This document shows, piece after piece, positions 1-5,007 of a DNA stretch of 21,053 bases. A program made the position numbers and the translations under genes. The notes under the pieces were generated by a model. That model was not told where the DNA came from, searched no databases, and saw only the letters and a list, made by a program, of their open reading frames with translations. Origin of the DNA: a virus. Position 1 is the first letter of the stretch, and each line of letters starts with the position of its first letter. The stretch is taken from the IMG/VR virus record IMGVR_UViG_3300042556_001069, positions 1 to 21,053 of that record; one strand, 5' to 3'.

Positions 1-237
1 TGGGAAAACAAGGTTGATGTTATCAATGACATCTACACAGGCGAGTTTAACGGCATGATTGCTGGTAATGCTTGGGGTGCTTTCAATGCACTAACTGAAC
101 GCCTTGATTGGTACCGTTCTGCTCGTGGTGGTTCTAACGAATCTATCCTTGCATCTGCAAGTGGTTTTGACCCTGCTATCAATGCAGAAAAAAATCGTTT
201 GCTAAAAATTGTACAAAATACTTTGCAGATTGCATAA
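1..237 (+). CDS. DUF932-family phage/plasmid protein, C-terminal part
   Basis: The reading frame is open from the first base, so the N-terminus lies outside the window. The visible 78 residues contain GNAWGAFNALTERLDWY, which matches the C-terminal signature of DUF932 (phage/plasmid-like TIGR03299 proteins), where a 'T/NAWGA-NA-TE-DH' segment precedes the end. DUF932 proteins are common in phages of Actinobacteria near replication and recombination genes; their biochemical role is unknown. The gene ends about 40 nt before a tRNA-Asp gene. The internal ATG at 55 lies within the conserved segment and is not a start. Family assignment rests on motif recognition only. Confidence 0.8.
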   Translation, partial: WENKVDVINDIYTGEFNGMIAGNAWGAFNALTERLDWYRSARGGSNESILASASGFDPAINAEKNRLLKIVQNTLQIA

Positions 238-279
238 GTAAAAAAATTCCTGAGCAAGAATTAAAACTGCTCACCATTA

Positions 280-353
280 GGTCCGTTAGAATAGTTGGTT
301 AGTTCGCTACCCTGTCACGGTAGAGGTCACGGGTTCAAGTCCCGTACGGATCG
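280..353 (+). tRNA. tRNA-Asp (GTC)
   Basis: A full cloverleaf can be drawn: acceptor 280-286 with 346-352 (one G-T pair), anticodon stem 307-311 with 319-323 around loop CTGTCAC (anticodon GTC at 314-316), and T stem 329-333 with 341-345 around TTCAAGT. The discriminator is G353; CCA is not encoded. Confidence 0.93.
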
Positions 354-362
354 CAAGAAATT

Positions 363-377
363 CCTAGGCAACCTAGA
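363..377 (+). repeat. 15-bp repeat CCTAGGCAACCTAGA, copy 1
   Basis: This exact 15-mer recurs at 3336-3350. Its core CTAGG-CAA-CCTAG is a 5-bp hairpin with a 3-nt loop. Copy 1 follows tRNA-Asp and copy 2 follows a UUCG hairpin, so both sit at the end of a transcription unit. It may be part of a terminator or a processing signal. Confidence 0.6.
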
Positions 378-461
378 TGTCCGATATGTCCGAATTGACA
401 TTTTAAAGAATATCTATTAAGATGATCAAATAATATTTCCTGGATTTTTTGATTACGATAC

Positions 462-490
462 TTGACATTTATCCCCCAAACCCCTATAAT
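462..490 (+). promoter_or_regulatory. Consensus promoter, leaderless start at 497
   Basis: TTGACA (462-467) and TATAAT (485-490) are separated by exactly 17 bp. Six nucleotides follow before the ATG at 497, so initiation 7 nt after the -10 would begin at the start codon. Confidence 0.85.
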
Positions 491-496
491 TAGTAT

Positions 497-661
497 ATGA
501 CCCAAACAAAACCTTACACAATAGATGAACTAATGCAAAAAATATATGATGAGAACTTTTCTCATTTTGATTTCATGGATAACATGAATGGTGGAGAGTG
601 TGATTGTAATCTCCATGTGGCTATGGATTTAATGTATGAATATGGAGGTGGGCTATGTTAG
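497..661 (+). CDS. Small acidic hypothetical protein (54 aa)
   Basis: The ORF starts at the ATG that follows a perfect 17-bp-spaced promoter and has no room for a Shine-Dalgarno sequence, which implies a leaderless mRNA. The protein is acidic and Met-rich, with a central GGECDCNLH containing two Cys and a nearby His that might bind metal. No family is recognised. The gene overlaps the next one by 7 nt (ATG at 655), so it is probably the first cistron of a coupled operon that runs through 1025. Confidence 0.65.
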   Translation: MTQTKPYTIDELMQKIYDENFSHFDFMDNMNGGECDCNLHVAMDLMYEYGGGLC

Positions 662-810
662 GCTATACCGTTGATGATTTAGATGAAATGATTAGGGCTG
701 TTGTTCTTGCTAAGAAATCAGTACCAAGCACACAACTTAGAATCCATGCTGGTTTAGATAAAGCAGATGAGTTCCTAAAGGGACTATGGGCAGAAGGGTA
801 CTTTGACTAA
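655..810 (+). CDS. Small hypothetical protein (51 aa)
   Basis: It starts inside the end of the preceding gene, with GGAGG at 644-648 six nucleotides upstream of the ATG, and ends at a TAA whose last base is the first base of the next ATG. The protein (LGYTVDDLDEMIRAV at its start, predicted mostly helical) resembles no family I can name. The overlaps on both sides and the good Shine-Dalgarno sequence are the main evidence that it is real. Confidence 0.65.
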   Translation: MLGYTVDDLDEMIRAVVLAKKSVPSTQLRIHAGLDKADEFLKGLWAEGYFD

Positions 811-1025
811 TGTGGATTAAGTATGATTATCTATGTGTTGATTGCGATGCCCTGATTGAAATCACTGCCTGTGCAGATCTTGTTAGAGAGCCTTCCTGTA
901 TTTGTGACGGGGAAGGTATAGTTATCTTATTATCAGAGTCAGACGGCAATGCCCCTATCCTTACAGATGTGAGCAAGGTCACACCCCGTACACTTGTAAA
1001 AATCAACACGAACCCGTATAATTAA
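810..1025 (+). CDS. Small zinc-ribbon-like protein (71 aa)
   Basis: The start is the ATG in a TAATG overlap with the preceding stop. Cys9-x2-Cys12 and Cys30-x-Cys32 form two knuckles of a likely zinc ribbon, with Cys21 between them. The pattern Tyr-x-Cys-x2-Cys followed by Cys-x-Cys recurs in the 45-residue protein at 11447, which looks like a shorter paralogue; this one has about 35 further C-terminal residues. Metal binding is inferred from Cys spacing only. A regulatory or nucleic-acid-binding role is possible but not shown. Confidence 0.65.
   Translation: MWIKYDYLCVDCDALIEITACADLVREPSCICDGEGIVILLSESDGNAPILTDVSKVTPRTLVKINTNPYN
994..1022 (+). promoter_or_regulatory. Promoter, leaderless start at 1029
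   Basis: TTGTAA (994-999), 17 bp, TATAAT (1017-1022), then six nucleotides to the ATG at 1029. The -10 overlaps the stop codon of the preceding gene. Confidence 0.7.
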
Positions 1026-1028
1026 TAT

Positions 1029-1193
1029 ATGGACCTAAACACATTCAAAGAATATATCAGACTACATGCTATCTCCCTTGAACAGGACTTAGCATATACA
1101 TTGGAGCATGAGGACAATGCTGACGATATAACCTTCTACATTGAAGGTTCTATTGATGTATGCAATCACCTACTGGAGGTTATCAATGAATAG
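1029..1193 (+). CDS. Small hypothetical protein (54 aa)
   Basis: The ATG lies 7 nt after a TATAAT, so this gene probably starts a new leaderless transcript even though it is only 3 nt past the preceding stop. The sequence is helical and acidic (EQDLAYTLEHEDNADD). It overlaps the next gene by 8 nt. No family is recognised. A second internal promoter this close to the upstream operon suggests separate timing or dosage for the genes from here to 2659. Confidence 0.65.
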   Translation: MDLNTFKEYIRLHAISLEQDLAYTLEHEDNADDITFYIEGSIDVCNHLLEVINE

Positions 1194-1443
1194 CATAACA
1201 CTTGACCCATATCTACGCAAGCAAGTTGAGTTAGGCATGGACGGTGCAGACATAATGCATGGCCACTTAAAGACTATGATGTATGAGGCTGAAAAGCAAC
1301 TGGCTGAGTATGCTGACAACGATGATGAACAGTATGACCAAACAGTTAATCGTTTACACCTTGAAGGATACCTTGAAGGTTTGTCAGAACTATATAGTTT
1401 AACATATGCTATTGCTTTTGCTAAGGAGGAAGTCAATGGATAA
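1186..1443 (+). CDS. Hypothetical helical protein (85 aa)
   Basis: An in-frame ATG exists 45 nt further upstream, but the start at 1186 is preferred because GGAGG at 1176-1180 sits at the right distance and the reading frame upstream is occupied by the preceding gene. The protein is rich in Glu, Asp, Tyr and Leu and looks like an all-helical domain (HGHLKTMMYEAEKQLAEYA, then LEGYLEGLSELYSLTYAIAF). It overlaps the next gene by 8 nt. No family is recognised. Confidence 0.7.
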   Translation: MNSITLDPYLRKQVELGMDGADIMHGHLKTMMYEAEKQLAEYADNDDEQYDQTVNRLHLEGYLEGLSELYSLTYAIAFAKEEVNG

Positions 1444-1822
1444 CTTTATTTACCTAACTATGGAAGAATGGGAAGCCACTTACAAACCTATATATAATCA
1501 TATAGATAACAATGCTTCCTTTCAAGATGAATCAGGTCAGGGTATTATGTTTGAGACCTATGGTGATGAGGTTGCTTTTGTTAAGTCTCAATCCCCTGAC
1601 AAAATTTGGATGTATGGCTCTGGCGATGACGGTGGTACTTACATCTGGAATGGCTGGGGATTTGTAAATAGATTAGGATACTTCATTACTGAGGTACCGT
1701 GCCCACCTAACACACATATACAGGTACAGGTAGGAGAGCCTGACTTGACATGTGATTTCTGCGGTGATATACTTGATGAAGAATTAGAACACGACCCACT
1801 ATGTGAAGGAATACAACAATGA
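1436..1822 (+). CDS. Hypothetical protein with a C-terminal zinc knuckle (128 aa)
   Basis: The start at 1436 follows an excellent AAGGAGGA (1423-1430); the ORF is open 30 nt further upstream, but that part lies inside the preceding gene. Residues 1-90 are rich in aromatic and Gly residues. The C-terminus has Cys106-x2-Cys109, then His119 and Cys123, a plausible single zinc site. It ends in an ATGA overlap with the DUF4241-like gene. Function unknown; conserved small proteins of this style are typical of the accessory blocks of actinobacterial phages. Confidence 0.75.
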   Translation: MDNFIYLTMEEWEATYKPIYNHIDNNASFQDESGQGIMFETYGDEVAFVKSQSPDKIWMYGSGDDGGTYIWNGWGFVNRLGYFITEVPCPPNTHIQVQVGEPDLTCDFCGDILDEELEHDPLCEGIQQ

Positions 1823-2151
1823 AAAAAACAAATGACCTAACACTTATCGGAGAATTTTTTGTAGATAGCGGACAAGCCATTGTTGGCGACCCATGCTATT
1901 TAGATGAGTGGCAAAATTGGGATAGTGATGTAGAACCATACGAAAACAATCTTAATAAGGTTGGAGAGTATGGATATCTTGGAGCATGTAATGCTACTGC
2001 TGGAAAAGGCTTTGGACAATTGGGCGGTATGAATGCCGTTGCATTTTCCACGGGATACGGAGACGGACACTATCCTGTCTATGCAGACATCAATGAGGAC
2101 GGACGAGTAACTATGATTGTTATTCCTTTTATTAATGATGAGGATAACTAA
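1819..2151 (+). CDS. DUF4241-like protein (110 aa)
   Basis: The N-terminal VDSGQAIVGDPCYLDEW and the later AVAFSTGYGDGHYPVYADI match the pattern of DUF4241-type phage and bacterial proteins ('VDSG...GDPCY' followed by 'TG-GDG-YPVY'). The family has no established function. Start and stop overlap both neighbours (ATGA with the upstream gene, TAATG with the downstream one), so it is translated as part of the operon. Family assignment is by motif only. Confidence 0.75.
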   Translation: MKKTNDLTLIGEFFVDSGQAIVGDPCYLDEWQNWDSDVEPYENNLNKVGEYGYLGACNATAGKGFGQLGGMNAVAFSTGYGDGHYPVYADINEDGRVTMIVIPFINDEDN

Positions 2152-2297
2152 TGTCAGAATTTAAAGTAGAGATTATCTTTGAGCCAACAGGCGACTACAT
2201 GACATTTAGATACGATGCTGAATCAGATAATGAAGCAGACCTTATCAATGAAATACTAAACCAACTATCAATCGTATCTTTTAAGGAGCAAGACTAA
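2151..2297 (+). CDS. Small acidic hypothetical protein (48 aa)
   Basis: It starts in a TAATG overlap and ends in another TAATG overlap, with AAGGAG at 2283-2288 serving the next gene. The protein (FKVEIIFEPTGDYMTF...) has an alternating pattern suggesting a beta strand followed by a helix. No family is recognised. Support is the perfect overlap geometry on both sides. Confidence 0.65.
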   Translation: MSEFKVEIIFEPTGDYMTFRYDAESDNEADLINEILNQLSIVSFKEQD

Positions 2298-2659
2298 TGG
2301 GAGCCCGTATTAACTTTGTATTTAAAGACATTGAGGATGAAGCACACGTAGTCCTATATAGCCATTGGGGTGAGACTGAATGGCAGCGGGACTTAGCCAT
2401 GGCACTGGAGCACTCTAAGCCACGTTGGAAAGACTATGCATACTTTACCCGCATGATGATTAGTTATCTTATTCAAGATTCCGTGCTTGAAGAGACAGGG
2501 TTTGGAATTTATGCTATTACTGGTACCAATTTCGAATTAGGTGAGACCACTGTCGTTATCGATATCTCTAAAGAGACTGTCTATGAGGCAGGCAAGGACC
2601 TGCAGGTCGACTGGCAGTTATTTATTAATGCCTACATACCAAAAACCGTTAGCGCTTAG
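2297..2659 (+). CDS. Conserved phage hypothetical protein (120 aa)
   Basis: The N-terminus (MGARINFVFKD, then VVLYSHWGETEWQRDLA) is a pattern I recognise from conserved hypothetical proteins of actinobacterial phages; its function is unknown. An AAGGAG Shine-Dalgarno lies 8 nt upstream. It is the last gene of the 1029-2659 operon and is followed by a 121-nt gap with small hairpins and a new promoter. Confidence 0.75.
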   Translation: MGARINFVFKDIEDEAHVVLYSHWGETEWQRDLAMALEHSKPRWKDYAYFTRMMISYLIQDSVLEETGFGIYAITGTNFELGETTVVIDISKETVYEAGKDLQVDWQLFINAYIPKTVSA

Positions 2660-2734
2660 CGCAGCATAGATCAACAGGTATGGGTCACCTGCTGATTAAC
2701 TAAATAAGGATAGGGACGGCGTAGCCTGTGGGGG

Positions 2735-2763
2735 TTGCGCCTCCCTTCCCCTTCCTGTATAAT
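2735..2763 (+). promoter_or_regulatory. Promoter for the 2781 gene (leadered)
   Basis: TTGCGC (2735-2740), 17 bp, TATAAT (2758-2763). Here 17 nt separate the -10 from the ATG, leaving an about 11-nt leader with GAGGAGA (2771-2777). The gap upstream (2660-2734) holds small inverted repeats such as CAGGT/ACCTG (2675-2691) that could be a weak terminator. Confidence 0.65.
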
Positions 2764-2780
2764 AGATAAAGAGGAGAGAC

Positions 2781-3023
2781 ATGGCATACAGCGTTCGTAA
2801 AAAGCCTGAGAGCACAAAAGAAATACAGTTCTCAAATCGTTTAGCAAAGTTGCTAACTGAGGACATGGGACTCAACTTGGAAGCACTTGGCTTTCATTTA
2901 GTACATAACCACCCTGTTATAGTATCACGCAGACTCGAAGTCGTTGCATTGACAGCGGGGGAGGAGTATGATAAACTTATGACAGGATACTTGGGAGAGG
3001 ATTACACAGCACTATGGAAGTAA
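2781..3023 (+). CDS. Hypothetical protein (80 aa)
   Basis: A strong promoter and a GAGGAGA Shine-Dalgarno precede the ATG. The protein begins with a basic stretch (YSVRKKPESTKE) and contains ALGFHLVHNHPVIVSRRLE; it is predicted soluble and mixed alpha/beta. No family is recognised. It overlaps the following gene by 10 nt, suggesting coupling to the first member of the duplicated pair. Confidence 0.7.
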   Translation: MAYSVRKKPESTKEIQFSNRLAKLLTEDMGLNLEALGFHLVHNHPVIVSRRLEVVALTAGEEYDKLMTGYLGEDYTALWK

Positions 3024-3310
3024 ACTTTATAGACAGATGCGGTATTTTAGGGCAGTTCTGGTTTGAGTACAGAGATGATGAGGATGTAAAACCTTTCATT
3101 GACTACAACGATGTTGGTTTGCCGCTTGCGTGGTTTATTTCAACGGGAGTTGTAACAGCACTACCAGTAGCAGAGGACTATGTAAACGAAACGTTTGCTA
3201 TGTTCCTTGATGCAATGGAAGTAACAGAGGATGAAGTTGCAGATGTAGATAATCTTGATGACTTGTTGGCTATTGCAGAACAAAAGAAAAGCGAAGAAGA
3301 AGCAAAGTAA
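3014..3310 (+). CDS. Acidic hypothetical protein, paralogue A (98 aa)
   Basis: Strongly acidic protein with the core ILGQFWFEYRDDED...YNDVGLPLAW...YVNETFAMFLDAMEV. The same core recurs in the protein at 3481-3729, so the two are tandem paralogues. Paralogue A carries a longer Glu/Lys-rich tail. The combination of very low pI, aromatic residues and duplication would suit a DNA-mimic or small inhibitor, but that is speculation. GGGAGAGG lies 13 nt upstream of the start, within the preceding gene. Confidence 0.7.
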   Translation: MEVNFIDRCGILGQFWFEYRDDEDVKPFIDYNDVGLPLAWFISTGVVTALPVAEDYVNETFAMFLDAMEVTEDEVADVDNLDDLLAIAEQKKSEEEAK

Positions 3311-3319
3311 TTCAGGCCA

Positions 3320-3333
3320 CACCCTTCGGGGTG
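3320..3333 (+). terminator. UUCG hairpin after the 3014 gene
   Basis: CACCC-TTCG-GGGTG forms a 5-bp stem capped by a stable UUCG tetraloop, 9 nt after the stop codon at 3310. No T-run follows; the CTAGG-CAA-CCTAG hairpin at 3338-3349 comes next. It may be a terminator or an mRNA 3'-end stabiliser. Confidence 0.55.
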
Positions 3334-3335
3334 CC

Positions 3336-3350
3336 CCTAGGCAACCTAGA
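3336..3350 (+). repeat. 15-bp repeat CCTAGGCAACCTAGA, copy 2
   Basis: Exact repeat of 363-377. It follows the UUCG hairpin and forms a second small stem-loop. Confidence 0.6.
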
Positions 3351-3364
3351 ATATACCACATATA

Positions 3365-3384
3365 TCAAACCTTGTCAAACCTTA
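3365..3384 (+). repeat. Two tandem 10-bp TCAAACCTTG/A repeats
   Basis: TCAAACCTTG and TCAAACCTTA are adjacent with an exact 10-bp period, one helical turn. They belong to the CAAACC/GGTTTG motif family concentrated between here and 4277. They lie about 100 nt upstream of the leaderless gene at 3481. Confidence 0.65.
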
Positions 3385-3467
3385 TATCAAGGTATTACGA
3401 ACTTTGAGAAAATTTCCCCAGAATTAGATTACGATGGTTTGGAATTTTTTCCCAGAACCATACATGA

Positions 3468-3473
3468 TATACT
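3468..3473 (+). promoter_or_regulatory. -10 element TATACT for the 3481 gene
   Basis: TATACT ends 7 nt before the ATG at 3481. No good -35 is visible (a T-run lies at the expected place), and there is no Shine-Dalgarno sequence. Confidence 0.5.
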
Positions 3474-3480
3474 TGTATGT

Positions 3481-3729
3481 ATGACAAGTTTTGAAAGCAA
3501 AGCCCAGATCCTAGGAGAACTATGGATCAACTATAAAGGTGATGATGAATGGGTAGACTTCTTTGAATACAATGATATGGGTTTACCTCTTGCCTTTGCT
3601 TTTGCTGAGGGGATTGTAAACCATACAAATACCCTGGAGCAATACATAAACGAAACCTGGTTTCTATTCCTTGAGGGCCTAGACATTGAAGACACAGGGT
3701 TTGAAGACATATCAGATCTTTTGCAATAA
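3481..3729 (+). CDS. Acidic hypothetical protein, paralogue B (82 aa)
   Basis: The frame is open further upstream to 3331, but that part would translate the hairpins and repeats; ATG 3481 is chosen because a TATACT -10 lies just before it and homology to paralogue A starts here. Shared features are ILGELWINYKGDDEW, EYNDMGLPLAF and YINETWFLFLEGLDIED. The protein is very acidic, like its partner. The two copies have separate promoters, so duplication was accompanied by different control. Confidence 0.7.
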   Translation: MTSFESKAQILGELWINYKGDDEWVDFFEYNDMGLPLAFAFAEGIVNHTNTLEQYINETWFLFLEGLDIEDTGFEDISDLLQ

Positions 3730-3771
3730 GACATTAAGATCCAAACCAAAAAAATCGCTGAACTTTTTATA

Positions 3772-3792
3772 ACAAACCAGGTTTGTCAAACC
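3772..3792 (+). promoter_or_regulatory. Operator-like triple half-site CAAACC-A-GGTTTG-T-CAAACC
   Basis: Three 6-bp half-sites alternate in orientation with 1-nt gaps: 3773-3778, 3780-3785 and 3787-3792. They form two overlapping perfect palindromes (15 bp at 3772-3786 and 13 bp at 3780-3792). The array sits immediately upstream of the extended -10 of the 3810 gene, where a repressor or activator would act. Confidence 0.65.
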
Positions 3793-3794
3793 AA

Positions 3795-3803
3795 TGTTAT
3801 AAT
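3795..3803 (+). promoter_or_regulatory. Extended -10 (TGT-TATAAT), leaderless start at 3810
   Basis: TG at 3795-3796, TATAAT at 3798-3803, then six nucleotides to the ATG. No -35 is present; the palindromic half-sites occupy that region. Confidence 0.7.
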
Positions 3804-3809
3804 GAAACT

Positions 3810-4040
3810 ATGCCAAGAGATCACTTTTCTCAAATGAGTAGACAAACCTCTCATCGCCATGATCAACCACATGATGTCCAAGTCTTTAATAAATCAATGG
3901 GTATTCTTACTGGTATGTTGTATTCTATTGTTACTCTTAAGGCTTTCTTTCCTTCTGCCCCCGCCCCAACGATGACTAATAATCCTGTTAAGGACGCTGC
4001 AAGCGGGGACTCAAAGTATACACAATTAACCCTATGGTAA
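3810..4040 (+). CDS. Small protein with one hydrophobic segment (76 aa)
   Basis: ATG 3810 is preferred over the upstream in-frame ATG at 3783 because it lies 7 nt after an extended TATAAT. Residues 1-25 are polar and His-rich (RQTSHRHDQPHD), residues about 30-48 form a hydrophobic segment (GILTGMLYSIVTLKAFF) and a Pro/Ala-rich stretch follows. It could be a single-pass membrane protein. No family is recognised. The gene is flanked by the CAAACC operator array upstream and a strong terminator downstream, so it is a stand-alone, probably tightly regulated unit next to the putative origin. Confidence 0.6.
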   Translation: MPRDHFSQMSRQTSHRHDQPHDVQVFNKSMGILTGMLYSIVTLKAFFPSAPAPTMTNNPVKDAASGDSKYTQLTLW

Positions 4041-4116
4041 ATAACAAACCATTATGTCCTGGTTTCTAAATATTTCATAATAGTTTTAATAAAAAAGATT
4101 ACGATTGTGGCAAATT

Positions 4117-4143
4117 TCTCCCTGGTTTTGGGAGATTTTTTTT
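4117..4143 (+). terminator. Intrinsic terminator
   Basis: TCTCCC (4117-4122) pairs with GGGAGA (4130-4135) around a 7-nt loop, followed directly by eight T residues (4136-4143). It ends the 3810 unit and insulates promoters P1 and P2. Confidence 0.88.
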
Positions 4144-4156
4144 GCATAAAATGGGC

Positions 4157-4185
4157 TTGACAAACCATACAAGATAGGCTATAAT
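4157..4185 (+). promoter_or_regulatory. Consensus promoter P1 without a downstream ORF
   Basis: TTGACA (4157-4162), 17 bp, TATAAT (4180-4185): a perfect match. A CAAACC box (4161-4166) overlaps the -35. Only a 5-codon ORF follows, so an untranslated RNA directed into the DnaA-box region is expected. Confidence 0.8.
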
Positions 4186-4203
4186 GCCCAAACCATGCAT
4201 ATT

Positions 4204-4277
4204 AAGGTTTGACAGATATGAAGGTTTGTGATACAATCCCGCTACGAAGGTTTGGGGATAGGAAGGTTTGGGGTTTG
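4204..4277 (+). repeat. Cluster of AAGGTTTG motifs
   Basis: AAGGTTTG occurs at 4204-4211, 4221-4228, 4247-4254 and 4263-4270, and GGTTTG again at 4272-4277. Spacing is irregular (17, 26 and 16 nt). Complementary CAAACC copies lie at 4161 and 4189. Confidence 0.7.
4209..4237 (+). promoter_or_regulatory. Near-consensus promoter P2 without a downstream ORF
   Basis: TTGACA (4209-4214), 17 bp, TACAAT (4232-4237), 52 bp downstream of P1 and in the same direction. AAGGTTTG boxes overlap its -35 (4204-4211) and sit in the spacer (4221-4228), positions suited to repression. Confidence 0.75.
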
Positions 4278-4310
4278 GCATTACGAACGCCTTCTATAAA
4301 AGGGCCCTAT

Positions 4311-4340
4311 ACTCCACTATCCTCCACTTTACTCCACTTC
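4311..4340 (+). repeat. Three phased decamers
   Basis: ACTCCACTAT, CCTCCACTTT and ACTCCACTTC follow one another with an exact 10-bp period, directly before the AT-rich stretch and DnaA boxes. They resemble the short tandem arrays found beside unwinding elements. Confidence 0.65.
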
Positions 4341-4375
4341 TACCTTGTCTAATAATATTATCAGTAAGATTAATC

Positions 4376-4429
4376 TGTGGATAACTTGTGGATAACTATG
4401 ACATTTTTAGCATATCAGGCTGTGGATAA
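4376..4429 (-). promoter_or_regulatory. Three perfect DnaA boxes
   Basis: TTATCCACA (written on the - strand) occurs at 4376-4384, 4387-4395 and 4421-4429, all in one orientation, with start-to-start distances of 11 and 34 bp, close to one and three helical turns. A fourth copy lies at 4998-5006. The last box touches the stop codon of the - strand gene at 4430. Confidence 0.8.
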
Positions 4430-4966
4430 CTAATATGTAAACATCTGAAGTGAAACACGTAATTTGCCATCATTTGATACAGTCGTATAGTGTTTTTCAT
4501 TGTTGTCATTATAAACTAACATGCCTTGCTCTGGAACTAAGACCTTCCACTGCTGATCATCTTTGTCAAAGTAGTTAAGTGTGCCACCATCTTGTATTGA
4601 CCACTTCTCATTAAGATAGGCAGTAAAAACCTTTCTATCCGTATCCGAGAAGCCATCCTCGTGCATAGGTATGTAAGAGCCTGAAGTCCATACATAAACC
4701 ATAGTGCTTAGATTCTCTGTCATATCAACTAAGCCCAATACCATCAGTTCTTCTTTGACCTTTAAGGCAATCTCGTCAGGTGGAAAGTATATGATAACTG
4801 GCTTACTGTCTTTGATGATAGAGTTATTCCAGGAAGAGTTGGTAGTTGTTTTAACTGGATTAGGAAAACCCAATGGATGTGTAGATTTTCCGTATATATA
4901 TGTTCCTGCCCACTCATAAAGTTCTTTACATAGTTCTGGACTTATGCCATTTTGTAAAGTCTTCAT
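4430..4966 (-). CDS. 2OG-Fe(II) oxygenase (178 aa)
   Basis: Prolyl-4-hydroxylase-like double-stranded beta-helix enzyme, expected to couple decarboxylation of 2-oxoglutarate to hydroxylation of an unknown substrate. Iron ligands are His102-x-Asp104 (in YIPMHEDG) and His159 (in NEKHYTT); Arg170 (in KLRVSLQ) is placed to bind 2-oxoglutarate. The jelly-roll core spans about residues 85-178. The start follows a TGC-TATACT extended -10 by 7 nt, another leaderless arrangement, and the promoter is divergent from that of the 5023 gene with a DnaA box between them. The substrate could be a protein, peptide, nucleobase or small molecule; nothing in the sequence decides. Confidence 0.85.
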   Translation of the reverse strand: MKTLQNGISPELCKELYEWAGTYIYGKSTHPLGFPNPVKTTTNSSWNNSIIKDSKPVIIYFPPDEIALKVKEELMVLGLVDMTENLSTMVYVWTSGSYIPMHEDGFSDTDRKVFTAYLNEKWSIQDGGTLNYFDKDDQQWKVLVPEQGMLVYNDNNEKHYTTVSNDGKLRVSLQMFTY

Positions 4967-4972
4967 ATAAAA

Positions 4973-4981
4973 AGTATAGCA
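4973..4981 (-). promoter_or_regulatory. Extended -10 (TGC-TATACT), leaderless start at 4966
   Basis: On the - strand TGC precedes TATACT (4978-4973), and six nucleotides separate it from the ATG at 4966. Confidence 0.65.
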
Positions 4982-4997
4982 TATCCCTGGTCAAGAA

Positions 4998-5006
4998 TGT
5001 GGATAA
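4998..5006 (-). promoter_or_regulatory. Fourth DnaA box, inside a promoter
   Basis: A perfect TTATCCACA (- strand) lies in the spacer between TGGTCA (4988-4993) and TATAAT (5011-5016) of the 5023 promoter, and within the 56-nt divergent intergenic region. DnaA binding here would compete with RNA polymerase. Confidence 0.65.
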
Positions 5007-5007
5007 C

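Larger units (their letters stand above)
354..496. other. Intergenic region between tRNA-Asp and the first leaderless gene
   Basis: This 143-nt gap holds no ORF. It contains the CTAGG-CAA-CCTAG hairpin (363-377), a short direct repeat (ATGTCCG twice within 377-393), an ATCAAA/TTTGAT inverted repeat (425-430 with 448-453) and the consensus promoter at 462-490. Confidence 0.7.
4041..4429. other. Candidate replication origin / regulatory region
   Basis: This 389-nt gap has no credible ORF. In order it holds an intrinsic terminator (4117-4143), promoter P1 (4157-4185), promoter P2 (4209-4237), four AAGGTTTG motifs (4204-4270) plus two CAAACC and one further GGTTTG, the palindrome AGGGCCCT (4301-4308), three phased decamers (4311-4340), an AT-rich stretch (4350-4374) and three perfect DnaA boxes (4376-4429). 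Repeats, an AT-rich segment, DnaA boxes and outward transcription without an ORF are the usual ingredients of a theta-type origin. Whether it functions as one is inference. Confidence 0.6.

Noticed and set aside
3331-3480. N-terminal extension of the 3481 gene
   Set aside because: It would encode the UUCG hairpin, the 15-bp repeat and the CAAACC repeats; homology to the paralogue begins at 3481.
4099-4281. 60-aa ORF on the - strand across the origin region
   Set aside because: It runs through the terminator, both promoters and the AAGGTTTG repeats, has repeated Pro/Ser-rich segments from the motif, and lacks a Shine-Dalgarno sequence.
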